Shown: positions 7,526 through 16,928, counted from the stretch's first letter. The stretch is DNA of 64,000 nt from Neisseria uirgultaei (GCF_962719845.1 NZ_CAUIYF010000002.1:139104-203103); one strand, 5' to 3'. Notes: generated by a model not told the origin, from the sequence alone. Made by a program: numbers and translations.

Positions 7526-8605
7526 ATGTTATATCTGTTCACAGGCGTACCCGGTTCGGGCAAAACCTTGAACGTTGTTTCAATGTTAGCCAAACGTCCC
7601 GACCTCAAAAACCGCCCCTTGTTTATAGACGGGATTCCAGATTTACAAATCCCACACGAACCAATCCCCGAGGGAGAAAGCATCCAAACGTGGCCGAAGT
7701 GGGCGCCGACAGGCGCAATCATCGTTGTTGACGAATGTCAGCGCATCTTTAGGCCGCGCCCGAGTGGCTCGAAAGTACCCGACTACGTTTCAGAACTAGA
7801 AACCCATCGCCATCGCGGCCTAGATTTCTTCTTCATAACCCAACACCCCCGATTAATTGATGCCAACCTAAGAAGCCTGATAGAGCATCACACCCACGTA
7901 AGCAAGACCGAACTAGGCGTAAGGCGTAAACTAGAATGGAGTACGGGCGGCGCGAAGAACCCAGAAAGCAGGGCAGACGTAAGAGACGCACTCAAAAGCG
8001 TGTACAAGCTGGATAAAAGCGTGTACGGCCTATACAAATCAGCCGAAGAACACACCAAAATCAAAACAGGCCGCAGCAAAGTCTTTTACCTGATTCCTGT
8101 CATACTTTTGATGATAATCGGTGGCCTTTGGGGCTTTTATGACTTTTGGGGAGACTTCAAAAAAATCACACCGAACCCCACGGCGCAGCAGGAAGTTGCC
8201 GCGCCAGCGGCAAGCCCCGAAACGGACGGCACGGTGGGGGCGCAAGCCCAAAACGGGACGCACGGGACGGGGCAATACCCCGAAGCGCAGACAACGCCCG
8301 AGCCGCCGCAGCATCGGAAACACCTGACTGAAGACGATTACAAGCCCGCCATAGACGGGCAACCCCACACCGCCCCGATATATGACCAATACAACAAAGC
8401 AGTAAAAACCATGCCCTATCCAGTCGCTTGCGTCAAAAACGCAAACCGCTGTACATGCTACACAGACCAAGGAACAGCGATAAAAGGTTTCAGTAAAACC
8501 CAATGTTTTGAGTTCGTAGAGAACGGCATATACAATCCGTATAAAGCAGCGGCGGCCACACCGACACCGACGGCAGCGGCAGAGCCGAAAGAGAGCGGCG
8601 GCTAA
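7526..8605 (+). CDS. zot: Zot-like phage assembly ATPase (pI family)
   Basis: A 359-aa inner-membrane ATPase needed to extrude filamentous virions. Walker A is GVPGSGKT (7-14) and Walker B is GAIIVVDE (63-70). The segment FFFITQHPRLID follows, as in the Zot/pI family. One membrane helix lies at about 186-206. The periplasmic part has a Pro/Ala/Gln-rich linker and a Cys-rich end (CVKNANRCTCY, TQCFEF). Homologues in Vibrio phage CTX are called zonula occludens toxin; a toxin role here is not implied. GAGA lies upstream of the ATG. Confidence 0.9.
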   Translation: MLYLFTGVPGSGKTLNVVSMLAKRPDLKNRPLFIDGIPDLQIPHEPIPEGESIQTWPKWAPTGAIIVVDECQRIFRPRPSGSKVPDYVSELETHRHRGLDFFFITQHPRLIDANLRSLIEHHTHVSKTELGVRRKLEWSTGGAKNPESRADVRDALKSVYKLDKSVYGLYKSAEEHTKIKTGRSKVFYLIPVILLMIIGGLWGFYDFWGDFKKITPNPTAQQEVAAPAASPETDGTVGAQAQNGTHGTGQYPEAQTTPEPPQHRKHLTEDDYKPAIDGQPHTAPIYDQYNKAVKTMPYPVACVKNANRCTCYTDQGTAIKGFSKTQCFEFVENGIYNPYKAAAATPTPTAAAEPKESGG

Positions 8606-8697
8606 GTGCTGACGATGGGCGGAGAGAGTCCGCAAAATCTTATGTATGACGGGTATAATGAAAAAAAGTTAAGTAATCAAGGTGCAAAAGTAGGGAT

Positions 8698-8853
8698 ATG
8701 AATTGTTTATTATCATTCTTTCTGGGTATTGTTGTAGCGACGACATATGAACGTAAAGGTTGGAAAGGCTTAATTGGCATGCGATGGCCTTTTAAAATAG
8801 TCCTTTTATTAATTGTAACGCTTGGAATATTTCTACTAACCCAAAACCTCTAA
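8698..8853 (+). CDS. 51-aa small membrane protein downstream of zot
   Basis: A frame of 51 codons, MNCLLSFFLGIVVATT then a basic loop YERKGWKGLIGMRW, then IVLLLIVTLGIFLLT. The predicted layout is two membrane helices joined by a positively charged turn. The upstream sequence AGTAGGGAT gives a plausible ribosome-binding site. It lies between the assembly ATPase and the intergenic region, where some inoviruses encode a small inner-membrane protein. No family is recognised. Confidence 0.45.
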   Translation: MNCLLSFFLGIVVATTYERKGWKGLIGMRWPFKIVLLLIVTLGIFLLTQNL

Positions 8854-8876
8854 TTCCCCCGCCCACTTTCCCACAA

Positions 8877-9181
8877 GTCAAGGGGAGGATGTCCAGAAAG
8901 ATTTGTAAAGACAGCTTTATCGTCTTTATAAATCTTTTTGGATACCCCTTGACGCTAACCCACCCAAAAACGCTTTAAAGAAAGGTTGGTGCGGTTTTTT
9001 GCGCCAACCCCTGCCACATGGCGAATGTCGCCGAAGGCAAGCAAACGATAAGCTTCAAGCCCTGAATGAGTAAATCAGCCCATTGAGGGCTTGGCGTTTG
9101 ACGAAACACCAAGTAAAGCCCACGACTTCGAAAGTACGGCCAAAGCGTACAGCTTGTAAGAAAGATAGAAGCGTGGGCTTT
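8877..9181 (+). other. Prophage intergenic region: hairpin cluster (packaging signal / origin candidate)
   Basis: A gene-free stretch with at least four stems. The largest spans 8877-8953: GTCAAGGGG pairs with CCCCTTGAC, and AAAGATTTGTAAAGAC pairs with GTCTTTATAAATCTTT. Others are GGTTGGTGC/GCGCCAACC (8984-9009), CTTGGCGTTT/AAACACCAAG (9090-9113) and AAAGCCCACG/CGTGGGCTTT (9115-9181). Filamentous phages carry the packaging signal and both replication origins in such a region. Which hairpin does what is not determined. Confidence 0.6.
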
Positions 9182-9241
9182 CGTACATCTTAAGTTTGAA
9201 CACTATCTAGGGCAAAAAGCCCGAATTAATAAGGTTAAACC

Positions 9242-10192
9242 ATGTACTTAGGAATAGACGTTTCAAAGCTCACAATAGATTGTTGTTTGATTGCAGACGG
9301 TCAAAATCATCAAAAGAAGTTTCAGAACAACAAAGGAGGATTTGAACAATTAATAAATTGGCTACAAAGTCATAAAGTAACCGATAAGCTCCATTGCGTG
9401 TGCGAAGCAACAGGCACATATTACGAAGCATTAGCCGAATATCTTTATTTACGATACACAATTACCGTAGAGAATCCACGAAAGATAAAAGGATATGCGA
9501 TAGCAGAACTACAACGATCAAAAACAGATACACAAGACGCAAAGTTGATAGCCCAATATTGCCAAGACCGAAAGCACAAATTAAAAGCATGGAAACCACC
9601 GGCAAAAGAACAGAAGCAATTACAGGAAATCGCCCGATATTTAGACTATCTGAAACAGCAACGCGCAATAGAAAAAGCCAAACAACACGAAGCACCCGAC
9701 TATATCAAATCCCACATTCAAACAACTATTTCAAATCTGACAGCACAAATACAGATAGTCAAAAAGCAATTACTCCAGTTCTACAAAGACAATCCAAGTT
9801 ACAACAACCTTCGCAAAAGGCTGAAAACAATAACAGGCATAGGCGAGCAAGCGACAGCCGTATTGCTATCAACCTATAAAAGACATGATTTTAAAAATGC
9901 AAAACAGTTCACGGTTTATCTAGGCCTAGACCCTAGAAAATATCAATCAGGAACAAGCGTAAACGGAAAAAGCAGAATATCAAAAATCGGAAGTTCGGAA
10001 ATACGGAAAAGCCTTTATATGCCTGCACTTGTTGCATATCGTTGTAATGCCTTCCCTGAATTTGTAGGCCGTCTGAAAAACAAGGGAAAACATATAAAGC
10101 TGATATTAATCGCCATAATGCGGAAACTGGCGGTAATAGCGTTTACGCTGTTGAAGAACGGCCAAGATTTCCAAGTGGAAAGATATAAATAG
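9242..10192 (+). CDS. piv: Piv/IS110-family recombinase (prophage integrase-transposase)
   Basis: A 316-aa DEDD recombinase. The N-terminal RuvC-like fold shows the acidic residues in YLGIDVSK (Asp about 5), CEATGTYY and SKTDTQDAKLIAQY. The C-terminal Transposase_20 domain shows LKTITGIGEQATAVLLS and FTVYLGLDPRKYQSG with GSSEIRKSLY. Homologues (PivNM/irg genes) sit at the end of neisserial filamentous prophages and are thought to drive their integration; the Moraxella relative inverts pilin DNA. AAGG lies 6 bases before the ATG. One AG-type DUS is inside the gene, near 10072. Confidence 0.9.
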   Translation: MYLGIDVSKLTIDCCLIADGQNHQKKFQNNKGGFEQLINWLQSHKVTDKLHCVCEATGTYYEALAEYLYLRYTITVENPRKIKGYAIAELQRSKTDTQDAKLIAQYCQDRKHKLKAWKPPAKEQKQLQEIARYLDYLKQQRAIEKAKQHEAPDYIKSHIQTTISNLTAQIQIVKKQLLQFYKDNPSYNNLRKRLKTITGIGEQATAVLLSTYKRHDFKNAKQFTVYLGLDPRKYQSGTSVNGKSRISKIGSSEIRKSLYMPALVAYRCNAFPEFVGRLKNKGKHIKLILIAIMRKLAVIAFTLLKNGQDFQVERYK

Positions 10193-10439
10193 ATTTAACG
10201 CGGCCAAAATCCTGGTAAATTTTCAATTTATTGAAAATAGAACATAAATTAAAACATCAAATCCATTCAAAACAAAACAAACACCCCGAACAAGTCGGGG
10301 TGCGGATACTTGCAACGTCAAGAAATGTAAGTTTATTTGACTGTGCAATACACTATCTTTCTTTTAACAAATCGTCACAGCAATCAGACAAAAGCAACCT
10401 ACATCACCTTATAAATTGAAACTGTCCAATCAATCGTAG
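10193..10439. other. AT-rich stretch between piv and the mafB remnant
   Basis: Apart from a hairpin (10282-10302) and an open 62-codon frame rich in Lys, His and Gln that looks like chance, nothing is recognised. The prophage right end should fall here. No dRS3 or inverted end was found. Confidence 0.4.
10282..10302 (+). terminator. Hairpin downstream of piv
   Basis: CACCCCGA and TCGGGGTG form an 8-base-pair stem with a 5-base loop. No T-run follows, so termination is uncertain. Confidence 0.45.
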
Positions 10440-11414
10440 TTCGGCAAATATGTCGAAGCCCTCAAGCGCGAAGTCGAAAAACGCAAAGGCAGAAAAATCA
10501 GCAGCCAAGAAGCGGCAATGAGAATCCGCAGGCAGATACTGCGTTGGGTGGACAAAGGTTCCCAAGACGGCTATACCGACCAAAGCGTCATATCCCTTAT
10601 CGGAATGAAAGGCGAAGACAAAGCCTTGGGTTATACTTGGGACTACCGCAACTACGGCACAAGAAATCCGCAAGCCTACAACGATCCGAAGCTGTTTGAG
10701 GAATACCGCCGACAGGACAAACCCGAATACCGCAACCTGACCTGGCTGCACAGCGGGACGAAAGACACCAAAATCAGGCAGAAAGAGCGGAAAAACGAAG
10801 AGTTTGCACTGAACGTTGCCGAAGGACTGACGAGCCTTGTCAACCCCAATCCGAGGATAAAAGTCCCGATTCTTGCAGGCATCCGCAACCTGAAAAACAT
10901 CAAGCCGACCGTTACCGGCAGCGATCCCTTATTGGCGGGTGCGGGGAATATCCGTATCCCTGCAAACGGTAATGTTGCGAAGGGGGGCAGGATTCCGGAT
11001 ACGGCATTGGCGTCGAAGAGTCATCAAAAGAATGATTTGGGAGCATCTAAAGGGCAGGTGGGTAGGTCTTCTGTACCTGTACCTGAAACTGTAGAAATTA
11101 AGTTTGATAATAAAGTTGTTACTTATAAATCGAACTCAAAACACACTCCAGGTGGCTCAGGTTGGAATCCAAAAGCCGGAAAAGAACCGAAGAATTCACT
11201 TGACTTATTTATAAAGTCTAAACCAATACCATCATCTCCAACAGTTCGATTTTCAAAAGACGAATATGGAAATATTCATCGATTTTCAGGGGATCATAAT
11301 AATCAATGGCACTGGAATGGAAGTACAGGTGATGCCAATAATCCATTAAAATTAAACAATAAGGTTAAGTTTGATTTAAGAAATTTAGGTTGGAAAGAAA
11401 AGGTTTTAAAATGA
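10440..11414 (+). pseudogene. mafB: Orphan mafB C-terminal cassette (toxin domain), 5' part missing
   Basis: The frame opens right after an in-frame TAG (10437-10439) with FGKYVEALKREVEKRKGRK. It continues through the MafB-like region (VISLIGMKGEDKALGYTWDY, EEFALNVAEGLTSLVNP) into a variable C-terminal domain. That domain shows SKHTPGGSGWNPKAG, RFSKDEYGNIHRFSGDHN and WHWNGSTGD, a pattern recurring in polymorphic-toxin tails. The signal peptide and N-terminal DUF1020 half of MafB are absent, as in the silent orphan modules of maf islands. An internal ATG at 10518 exists. The stop overlaps mafI (ATGA). It is probably a recombination donor rather than an expressed toxin. Confidence 0.7.
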
Positions 11415-11875
11415 TTTTTGGAAATAAACTAGATTTTTTCGTACAAACAGACATATTAATTAGAGATGGAGATTATTGCATGGGTCCCCTTGTATTTTGG
11501 ATTGATGATAAAGCATATCCGGGGGAAGGGGCTGTGTTAACGTTAAACAGTGAAATAATGACTTTAAAAAATAATTTAGATAAGGCGTTATGTAAAAAGT
11601 TTCCTGGAAGTAATCTTTCATTGCATAATATTGATTTTGAGAGAGAAGAGGAAAGTGAAGAAAATATCATGTATTGTTATCTTTCGGAGCTGGGGGATTA
11701 TGGTTTAAGAATGATGTGTGAGATTGTAGAGGATAAATTTAGGCTGTTTTACTCTCTGCATGAAGGGTCTTTTAAGCTGAAGGAAATTTCTTTACAGTAT
11801 TATAGGAATATAATAGTTGAGTTATTCAAATTTATTTCAGTTCAATCAGCAAACCATAGCCCATATGAAACCTAA
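11411..11875 (+). CDS. mafI: MafI-type immunity protein for the orphan MafB toxin domain
   Basis: A 154-aa acidic, AT-rich, cytosolic protein (MIFGNKLDFFVQTDILIRD...) with no signal peptide. Its ATG overlaps the toxin stop by four bases (ATGA), the usual toxin-immunity coupling. The last residues (HSPYET) lie in the cassette-end repeat that is also found left of the prophage. This suggests that cassettes were swapped with this tail as a homology arm. The immunity role is inferred from context; I do not recognise the family. Confidence 0.65.
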   Translation: MIFGNKLDFFVQTDILIRDGDYCMGPLVFWIDDKAYPGEGAVLTLNSEIMTLKNNLDKALCKKFPGSNLSLHNIDFEREEESEENIMYCYLSELGDYGLRMMCEIVEDKFRLFYSLHEGSFKLKEISLQYYRNIIVELFKFISVQSANHSPYET

Positions 11876-11971
11876 ACTCAACAAGTAGCATATGTGCGGA
11901 ACGCATGTATGCGCTTCTCAAGGTTTGAGCTAAGAGCGGTCTGAAAACCGTGAACCCGTTTCAGATGGCCT
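11856..11971 (+). repeat. Cassette-end repeat, right copy
   Basis: An imperfect copy of 3445-3561: CATATGAAACCTAAACTCA, then TTCTCAAGGTTTGAGCTAA, then a decayed GGTCTGAA hairpin. With the left copy it brackets the prophage and the mafB/mafI cassette. Confidence 0.75.
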
Positions 11972-11991
11972 TTATTTAACGTTACCGAGCC

Positions 11992-12131
11992 AGCGGGTTA
12001 CAAAGTGCAGTCAATGCCGCTGCGCCCTATGCCTCCGAAGCCATAGGCAAGACATTTGGACACGGTGAAAACAAAAACGAAATCGTCCAAACTGTCGGAC
12101 ACTTCCTTTTAATAGCTTGGATTTTAAGTAA
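11992..12131 (+). pseudogene. Fragment resembling the pre-toxin region of a TpsA/FhaB- or CdiA-type protein
   Basis: One frame reads SGLQSAVNAAAPYASEAIG, then FGHGENKNEIVQTVGHFL. This resembles the conserved segment before the C-terminal toxin of large two-partner-secreted proteins (recalled pattern). It has no start and runs into the glyA terminator. It is best read as a leftover of a further toxin cassette at the right edge of the island. Confidence 0.4.
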
Positions 12132-12159
12132 ATGCCGTCTGAAAAGTTTCAGACGGCAT
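12132..12159 (-). terminator. DUS inverted-pair terminator after glyA
   Basis: Facing ATGCCGTCTGAA copies, 16 bases past the glyA stop. It marks the right edge of the island. Confidence 0.7.
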
Positions 12160-12175
12160 CGGTTTTTAAAAAGGT

Positions 12176-13426
<1,251 letters not shown>

Positions 13427-13636
13427 CTCTTGATTCCTTTGTGTGGTCAGGGTTAATTATTGAAAATTTATGCGTAAAGCGGAGGATTGTCAACGATTTT
13501 GTCGGACGGTGGGGCGGTTTTCTGCGGGCGGTGTTGCCGTGTGTAACAAAACACTGGATAAAAATATTATCTTTGTTATAATTAATGTAAAGATTCAGTT
13601 TGACTTTTTAACCGTAAACCAAGAGAGGAAAGCGAT

Positions 13637-13855
13637 ATGTTCCCAGAATACCGTGATTTGATTTCCAAATTGAAACAGGAAGATTCCCACTTCGCCCGTC
13701 TGTTCGACGAACACAACGAGCTGGACGATAAAATTACCGGTCTGGTCAACAATCCGGTTACCAGCGGCGCGGAAAACATCGATGAGCTGAAAAAAGCCAA
13801 ATTGAAACTGAAAGACGAGTTGTACGCCATTCTGCAAAAAGCAGCGGGCAAATAA
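13637..13855 (+). CDS. DUF465 (YdcH-like) small protein
   Basis: A 72-aa highly charged helical protein: MFPEYRDLISKLKQEDSHF, then LFDEHNELDDKITGL, and a Lys-rich end. This is the DUF465/YdcH pattern, a small helical-hairpin family of unknown function common in proteobacteria. A GAGAGGAAAG site precedes the ATG. It is divergent from glyA with a roughly 210-base shared upstream region, and is followed by a DUS terminator, so it is a single-gene unit. Confidence 0.85.
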   Translation: MFPEYRDLISKLKQEDSHFARLFDEHNELDDKITGLVNNPVTSGAENIDELKKAKLKLKDELYAILQKAAGK

Positions 13856-13875
13856 TTCGGGTTTGAGTTTTTGAA

Positions 13876-13904
13876 ATGCCGTCTGAAATGTTTTCAGACG
13901 GCAT
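13876..13904 (+). terminator. DUS inverted-pair terminator after the DUF465 gene
   Basis: Facing ATGCCGTCTGAA copies followed by TTTTTTCC. Confidence 0.8.
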
Positions 13905-14013
13905 TTTTTCCGTTCGGAAAGGCGGTTTTCTATCTTTTTAAGGCTGTGTACGAAATATCGGCGGCAGCGTCGGATGCGCGCTGCCGCCCTTCTTTATCGG
14001 TCAGGCAGCCTGT

Positions 14014-14988
14014 TTATTTTGAATGCAGGCGGTCGAGGTAATCCACTTCTTCGCGGCTGCCCATAATGACGGCGACGCGCTGGTGCAGGCTTTCGGGCTG
14101 TATGTCGAGCATGGTCTGATATGCGTTGCTTGCCGATGCGCCCGCCTGTTCGAGTATCAGGCTCATAGGGTTGGCTTCGTACATCAGGCGCAGTTTGCCG
14201 GGTTTGGACGGGTCGCGTTTGTCTTGCGGATACATGAACACGCCGCCGCGCATCAGGATGCGGTGGATTTCGGCAACCATACTGGCTACCCAGCGCATAT
14301 TGTAGTTTTTGCCGCGCGTGCCGGTTTCGCCTGCCAAGAGCTCGTCTATGTATTGTTGGATGGGGGGCAGCCAGTGGCGGCGGTTGGACATATTGATGGC
14401 AAATTCTTTGGTACTTTCGGGTACTTTCGGGTTTTCTTTGGTCAGCACAAATTCGTTTTCGGCATTGAGCGTGAACATATACACGCCGTGCCCAAGTGTG
14501 AATACGAGCTGGGTTTGAGGCCCGTAAAGAACGTAACCGGCGGCAAGCTGCTGTCTGCCCGTTTGAAGGAATGATTCGGTTGCCAATGCGCCTTCGGGTT
14601 TTTCAAGGATGGAGAAAATCGTACCGACGGAAATGTTGACATCAATATTGGACGATCCGTCTAAAGGGTCGAATAGGACGAGATAGCGTCCGTTTTCACC
14701 GGCACTCACGAAAGTGTCTTCTTCCTCGCTTGCCAAACCGGCAACGGCAGGGTTGGCTTTGAGTGTGTCAATCATAATGTTGTTGGCGATAACGTCTAAT
14801 TTTTTCTGGTCTTCGCCCTGAATATTGCCCGTGCCCGCCATACCCAATACGCCGGCCAGTGCGCCGAGGCGGACTTTGGCGTTGATTTCGGTGCAGGCGG
14901 AAACGACAGACAGTAAAACGCCGCCGAGTGATTCGGGCAGCTGGTTTTGTTGCAGGTGTTCGGGGAGGAATCGGGTCAGTGTGTCCAT
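14014..14988 (-). CDS. fbp: Fructose-1,6-bisphosphatase class I
   Basis: Fbp removes the 1-phosphate from fructose-1,6-bisphosphate in gluconeogenesis. The 324-aa product has the metal-binding motif VLFDPLDGSSNIDVNISVGTIF and the substrate motif RWVASMVAEIHRIL with KLRLMYEANPMSLILEQAGG-like sequence (here ...QAGA). I chose the ATG at 14988 (MDTLTRFLPEHL), which matches the usual family start. An in-frame ATG 41 codons upstream would add a basic extension unlike the family. Confidence 0.95.
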   Translation of the reverse strand: MDTLTRFLPEHLQQNQLPESLGGVLLSVVSACTEINAKVRLGALAGVLGMAGTGNIQGEDQKKLDVIANNIMIDTLKANPAVAGLASEEEDTFVSAGENGRYLVLFDPLDGSSNIDVNISVGTIFSILEKPEGALATESFLQTGRQQLAAGYVLYGPQTQLVFTLGHGVYMFTLNAENEFVLTKENPKVPESTKEFAINMSNRRHWLPPIQQYIDELLAGETGTRGKNYNMRWVASMVAEIHRILMRGGVFMYPQDKRDPSKPGKLRLMYEANPMSLILEQAGASASNAYQTMLDIQPESLHQRVAVIMGSREEVDYLDRLHSK

Positions 14989-15149
14989 AGTTTGCTCGTT
15001 TCGGAAAGGTTTGTGCCGTTTGAAAGGCGGCAGGTTATTGCGGCGTATTCCTTTGGCGCGTTCCGCCAAATATTGTGTGGGATTGTAGTGGAAAAAAACG
15101 GCGCGGGGCAAGTCGGAACGCGGCAGGCGGATGAGGGGATATTTATTCT

Positions 15150-15255
15150 TATAGTGGATTAAATTTAAACCAGTACAGCGTTGCCTCGCCTTGCCGTACT
15201 ATTTGTACTGTCTGCGGCTTCGTCGCCTTGTCCTGATTTTTGTTAATCCACTATA
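15150..15255. repeat. Correia element (CREE), about 106 bp internally deleted form
   Basis: Begins TATAGTGGATTAAATTTAAA and ends TTTTTGTTAATCCACTATA, with the inner GTACTATTTGTACTGTCTG core. It lies upstream of fbp, between fbp and rlmJ. Confidence 0.9.
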
Positions 15256-15304
15256 AAAGTGCTGACTGCCGGTATATCGTCCGGTTTTGTTTGTTTGACG
15301 GGAG

Positions 15305-15332
15305 ATGCCGTCTGAAGGGTTTCAGACGGCAT
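15305..15332 (-). terminator. DUS inverted-pair terminator after rlmJ
   Basis: Facing ATGCCGTCTGAA copies, 5 bases past the rlmJ stop on the minus strand. Confidence 0.7.
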
Positions 15333-15337
15333 CGGGG

Positions 15338-16183
15338 TCAGCGGATTTTGCTGTCCAACAGGTAGCGCGCGCCTTCGTCTTGCGCCAGCAGCCGCGTCAG
15401 GGTGGGGAGGTTTGCCGCCAATTGTTCCGCCAACAGATAGGGCGGATTGATGACGAACATTCCGCTGCCGTGCATACCGAAACCGTCGGCTTTCGGCGCG
15501 TGGACGTGCAGTTCAGCGTGAAGGTAGTTGTCGGGAACGAGTTTTTTCAATTCTTCCGGCAGCTTGCGGCTTTCTTCGCGGCTGAGGCAGGGATACCAGA
15601 TGAGATAACAGCCGGACTCAAAACGTTTTAAAGCGGCTTTCAGCGTTTCCGTTACACGCGGGTAGTCCTGTTTTTCCTCGTAAGGCGGGTCGATGAGGAC
15701 GGCGGCGCGGCGCGGTGGGGGCGGCAGCAGGGAAATCAGCCCTTTGTAACCGTCTTCGTGCAACACTTGTCCGCGTTTGCTCAATCCTGCTTCGTCCATA
15801 TTGTTTTGCAGATGGACAAAATCGGCGGGGTGCAGCTCGAACAGGCGCAATTTGTCGCCGACGCGGGTCAGCGATTGTGCCAGCCACGGAGAACCGCAGT
15901 AAAGTTCGGGCGAGGGTAGGATTTTTTGTATGTGCGCGGCAAAGTCAGAGAGTTCGGCAGGCAGGTCTTGCGCCTGTCGGAGCAGGGCGATGCCTTGCCG
16001 GTATTCGCCGACTTTCTGCGCCTCGCTGCCTTCGAGATTGTACAAACCTGCGCCGCCGTGCGTATCGATGTACCAGTAGGGCTTGTCTTTTTTGTTGAAA
16101 TATTGCAGCACTAAAAACAAGGTAAAGTGTTTGAGCATATCGGCGTGGTTGCCGGCGTGGAATGCGTGTCTGTAACTGAGCAT
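15338..16183 (-). CDS. rlmJ: 23S rRNA (adenine(2030)-N6)-methyltransferase RlmJ
   Basis: RlmJ uses S-adenosylmethionine to methylate A2030 of 23S rRNA. The 281-aa protein begins MLSYRHAFHAGNHADMLKH, diagnostic of the family. The SAM-binding YIDTHGGAGLY lies at about 38-48 and the catalytic motif VLIDPPYEEKQDY at about 161-173. It ends normally near family length. It is monocistronic, with plsY just upstream on the same strand separated by a DUS terminator. Confidence 0.95.
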   Translation of the reverse strand: MLSYRHAFHAGNHADMLKHFTLFLVLQYFNKKDKPYWYIDTHGGAGLYNLEGSEAQKVGEYRQGIALLRQAQDLPAELSDFAAHIQKILPSPELYCGSPWLAQSLTRVGDKLRLFELHPADFVHLQNNMDEAGLSKRGQVLHEDGYKGLISLLPPPPRRAAVLIDPPYEEKQDYPRVTETLKAALKRFESGCYLIWYPCLSREESRKLPEELKKLVPDNYLHAELHVHAPKADGFGMHGSGMFVINPPYLLAEQLAANLPTLTRLLAQDEGARYLLDSKIR

Positions 16184-16207
16184 GGTATGAAAGCCGTTTG
16201 TGCGGAA

Positions 16208-16245
16208 ATGCCGTCTGAACGCGGGAATATGGTTTCAGACGGCAT
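16208..16245 (-). terminator. DUS inverted-pair terminator after plsY
   Basis: ATGCCGTCTGAA and its complement separated by 14 bases, between plsY and rlmJ. Confidence 0.6.
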
Positions 16246-16270
16246 GACGTAATGGAAAACAAATGCCGAA

Positions 16271-16873
16271 TCAGCGTTTTTCGCCGATTTTGCCTTCTTT
16301 GCCTTTAAGCAGGTTGCTGATATTGCTTTTGTGGCGGAACAACACCAGCAGGGCGATAAGGAGCGTCGCCCAAACCCAAGAAGGGTGGGGCATAAAAAAC
16401 AGCGCGGCAAGGGGGGCGGTGATTGTGGCGGTTAATGCGGCAAGGGAGGACACCTTGAAGCCGAATGCCATCACAAGCCAAATCAACGCGCAGACCAAGG
16501 CAGTTGCGGGAGAGAGTGCCAGAAGCACGCCCAATGCCGTTGCCACGCCTTTGCCGCCCTTAAATCCGAAAAACACCGGCCACATATGCCCGACCAGCGC
16601 GGCGAGTGCGACGGCAGCGATTGCGCTGTCGGATAAACCGAGCGGTTCTTGAAGCATACGCGCGAGGAGAACGGCAACCAAACCTTTGGCGGCATCGCCC
16701 AAGAGCGTCAGTGCTGCCGCTTTTTTTTTGCCGCTGCGTAAAACATTGGTCGCGCCGGGATTGCCCGATCCGTAGGTGCGCGGGTCGTCCATGCCGTAAT
16801 ATTTGGAAACGATGACGGCAAAAGAAAGTGAGCCGATCAGATAGGAAACGGCAACAGCCGGTATGTTGAACAT
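16271..16873 (-). CDS. plsY: Acyl-phosphate:glycerol-3-phosphate acyltransferase PlsY
   Basis: PlsY is an inner-membrane enzyme that moves an acyl chain from acyl-phosphate to glycerol-3-phosphate, the first step of phospholipid synthesis. The 200-aa product has about five hydrophobic helices and the motifs YGSGNPGATNVLRSGKK (about 36-52) and FGFKGGKGVATALGV. The C-terminal LFRHKSNISNLLKGKEGK is the third motif. It is divergent from folB, with a 55-base gap holding both promoters. Confidence 0.96.
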   Translation of the reverse strand: MFNIPAVAVSYLIGSLSFAVIVSKYYGMDDPRTYGSGNPGATNVLRSGKKKAAALTLLGDAAKGLVAVLLARMLQEPLGLSDSAIAAVALAALVGHMWPVFFGFKGGKGVATALGVLLALSPATALVCALIWLVMAFGFKVSSLAALTATITAPLAALFFMPHPSWVWATLLIALLVLFRHKSNISNLLKGKEGKIGEKR

Positions 16874-16928
16874 TTGCGGTACTTTACTTAGAATGGTGCG
16901 GTTATTTTAGCAAAAAATGGGGCGGATT

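Larger units (their letters stand above)
3586..10250 (+). mobile_element. Filamentous (inovirus) prophage, Nf/MDA type
   Basis: The gene order is inoviral: rep, a small basic protein, major coat with signal peptide, minor coat proteins, a TspB-like adsorption protein, DUF2523, a Zot/pI ATPase, a hairpin-rich intergenic region and a Piv/IS110 recombinase. All genes are on the plus strand. Boundaries are approximate: the left end lies after the 13-base repeats at 3560-3585 and the right end after piv. Known neisserial Nf prophages sit in dRS3 repeats, but none is seen at these ends. All the expected genes are open, so the element looks complete. Confidence 0.85.

Noticed and set aside
7526..8605. 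Zot-like gene as a zonula occludens toxin
   Set aside because: Walker motifs and prophage position show the phage-assembly ATPase; nothing in the sequence supports a toxin role.
10231..10419. 62-codon frame after piv
   Set aside because: Its low-complexity Lys/His/Gln composition, overlap with a hairpin and lack of a ribosome-binding site argue against a gene.
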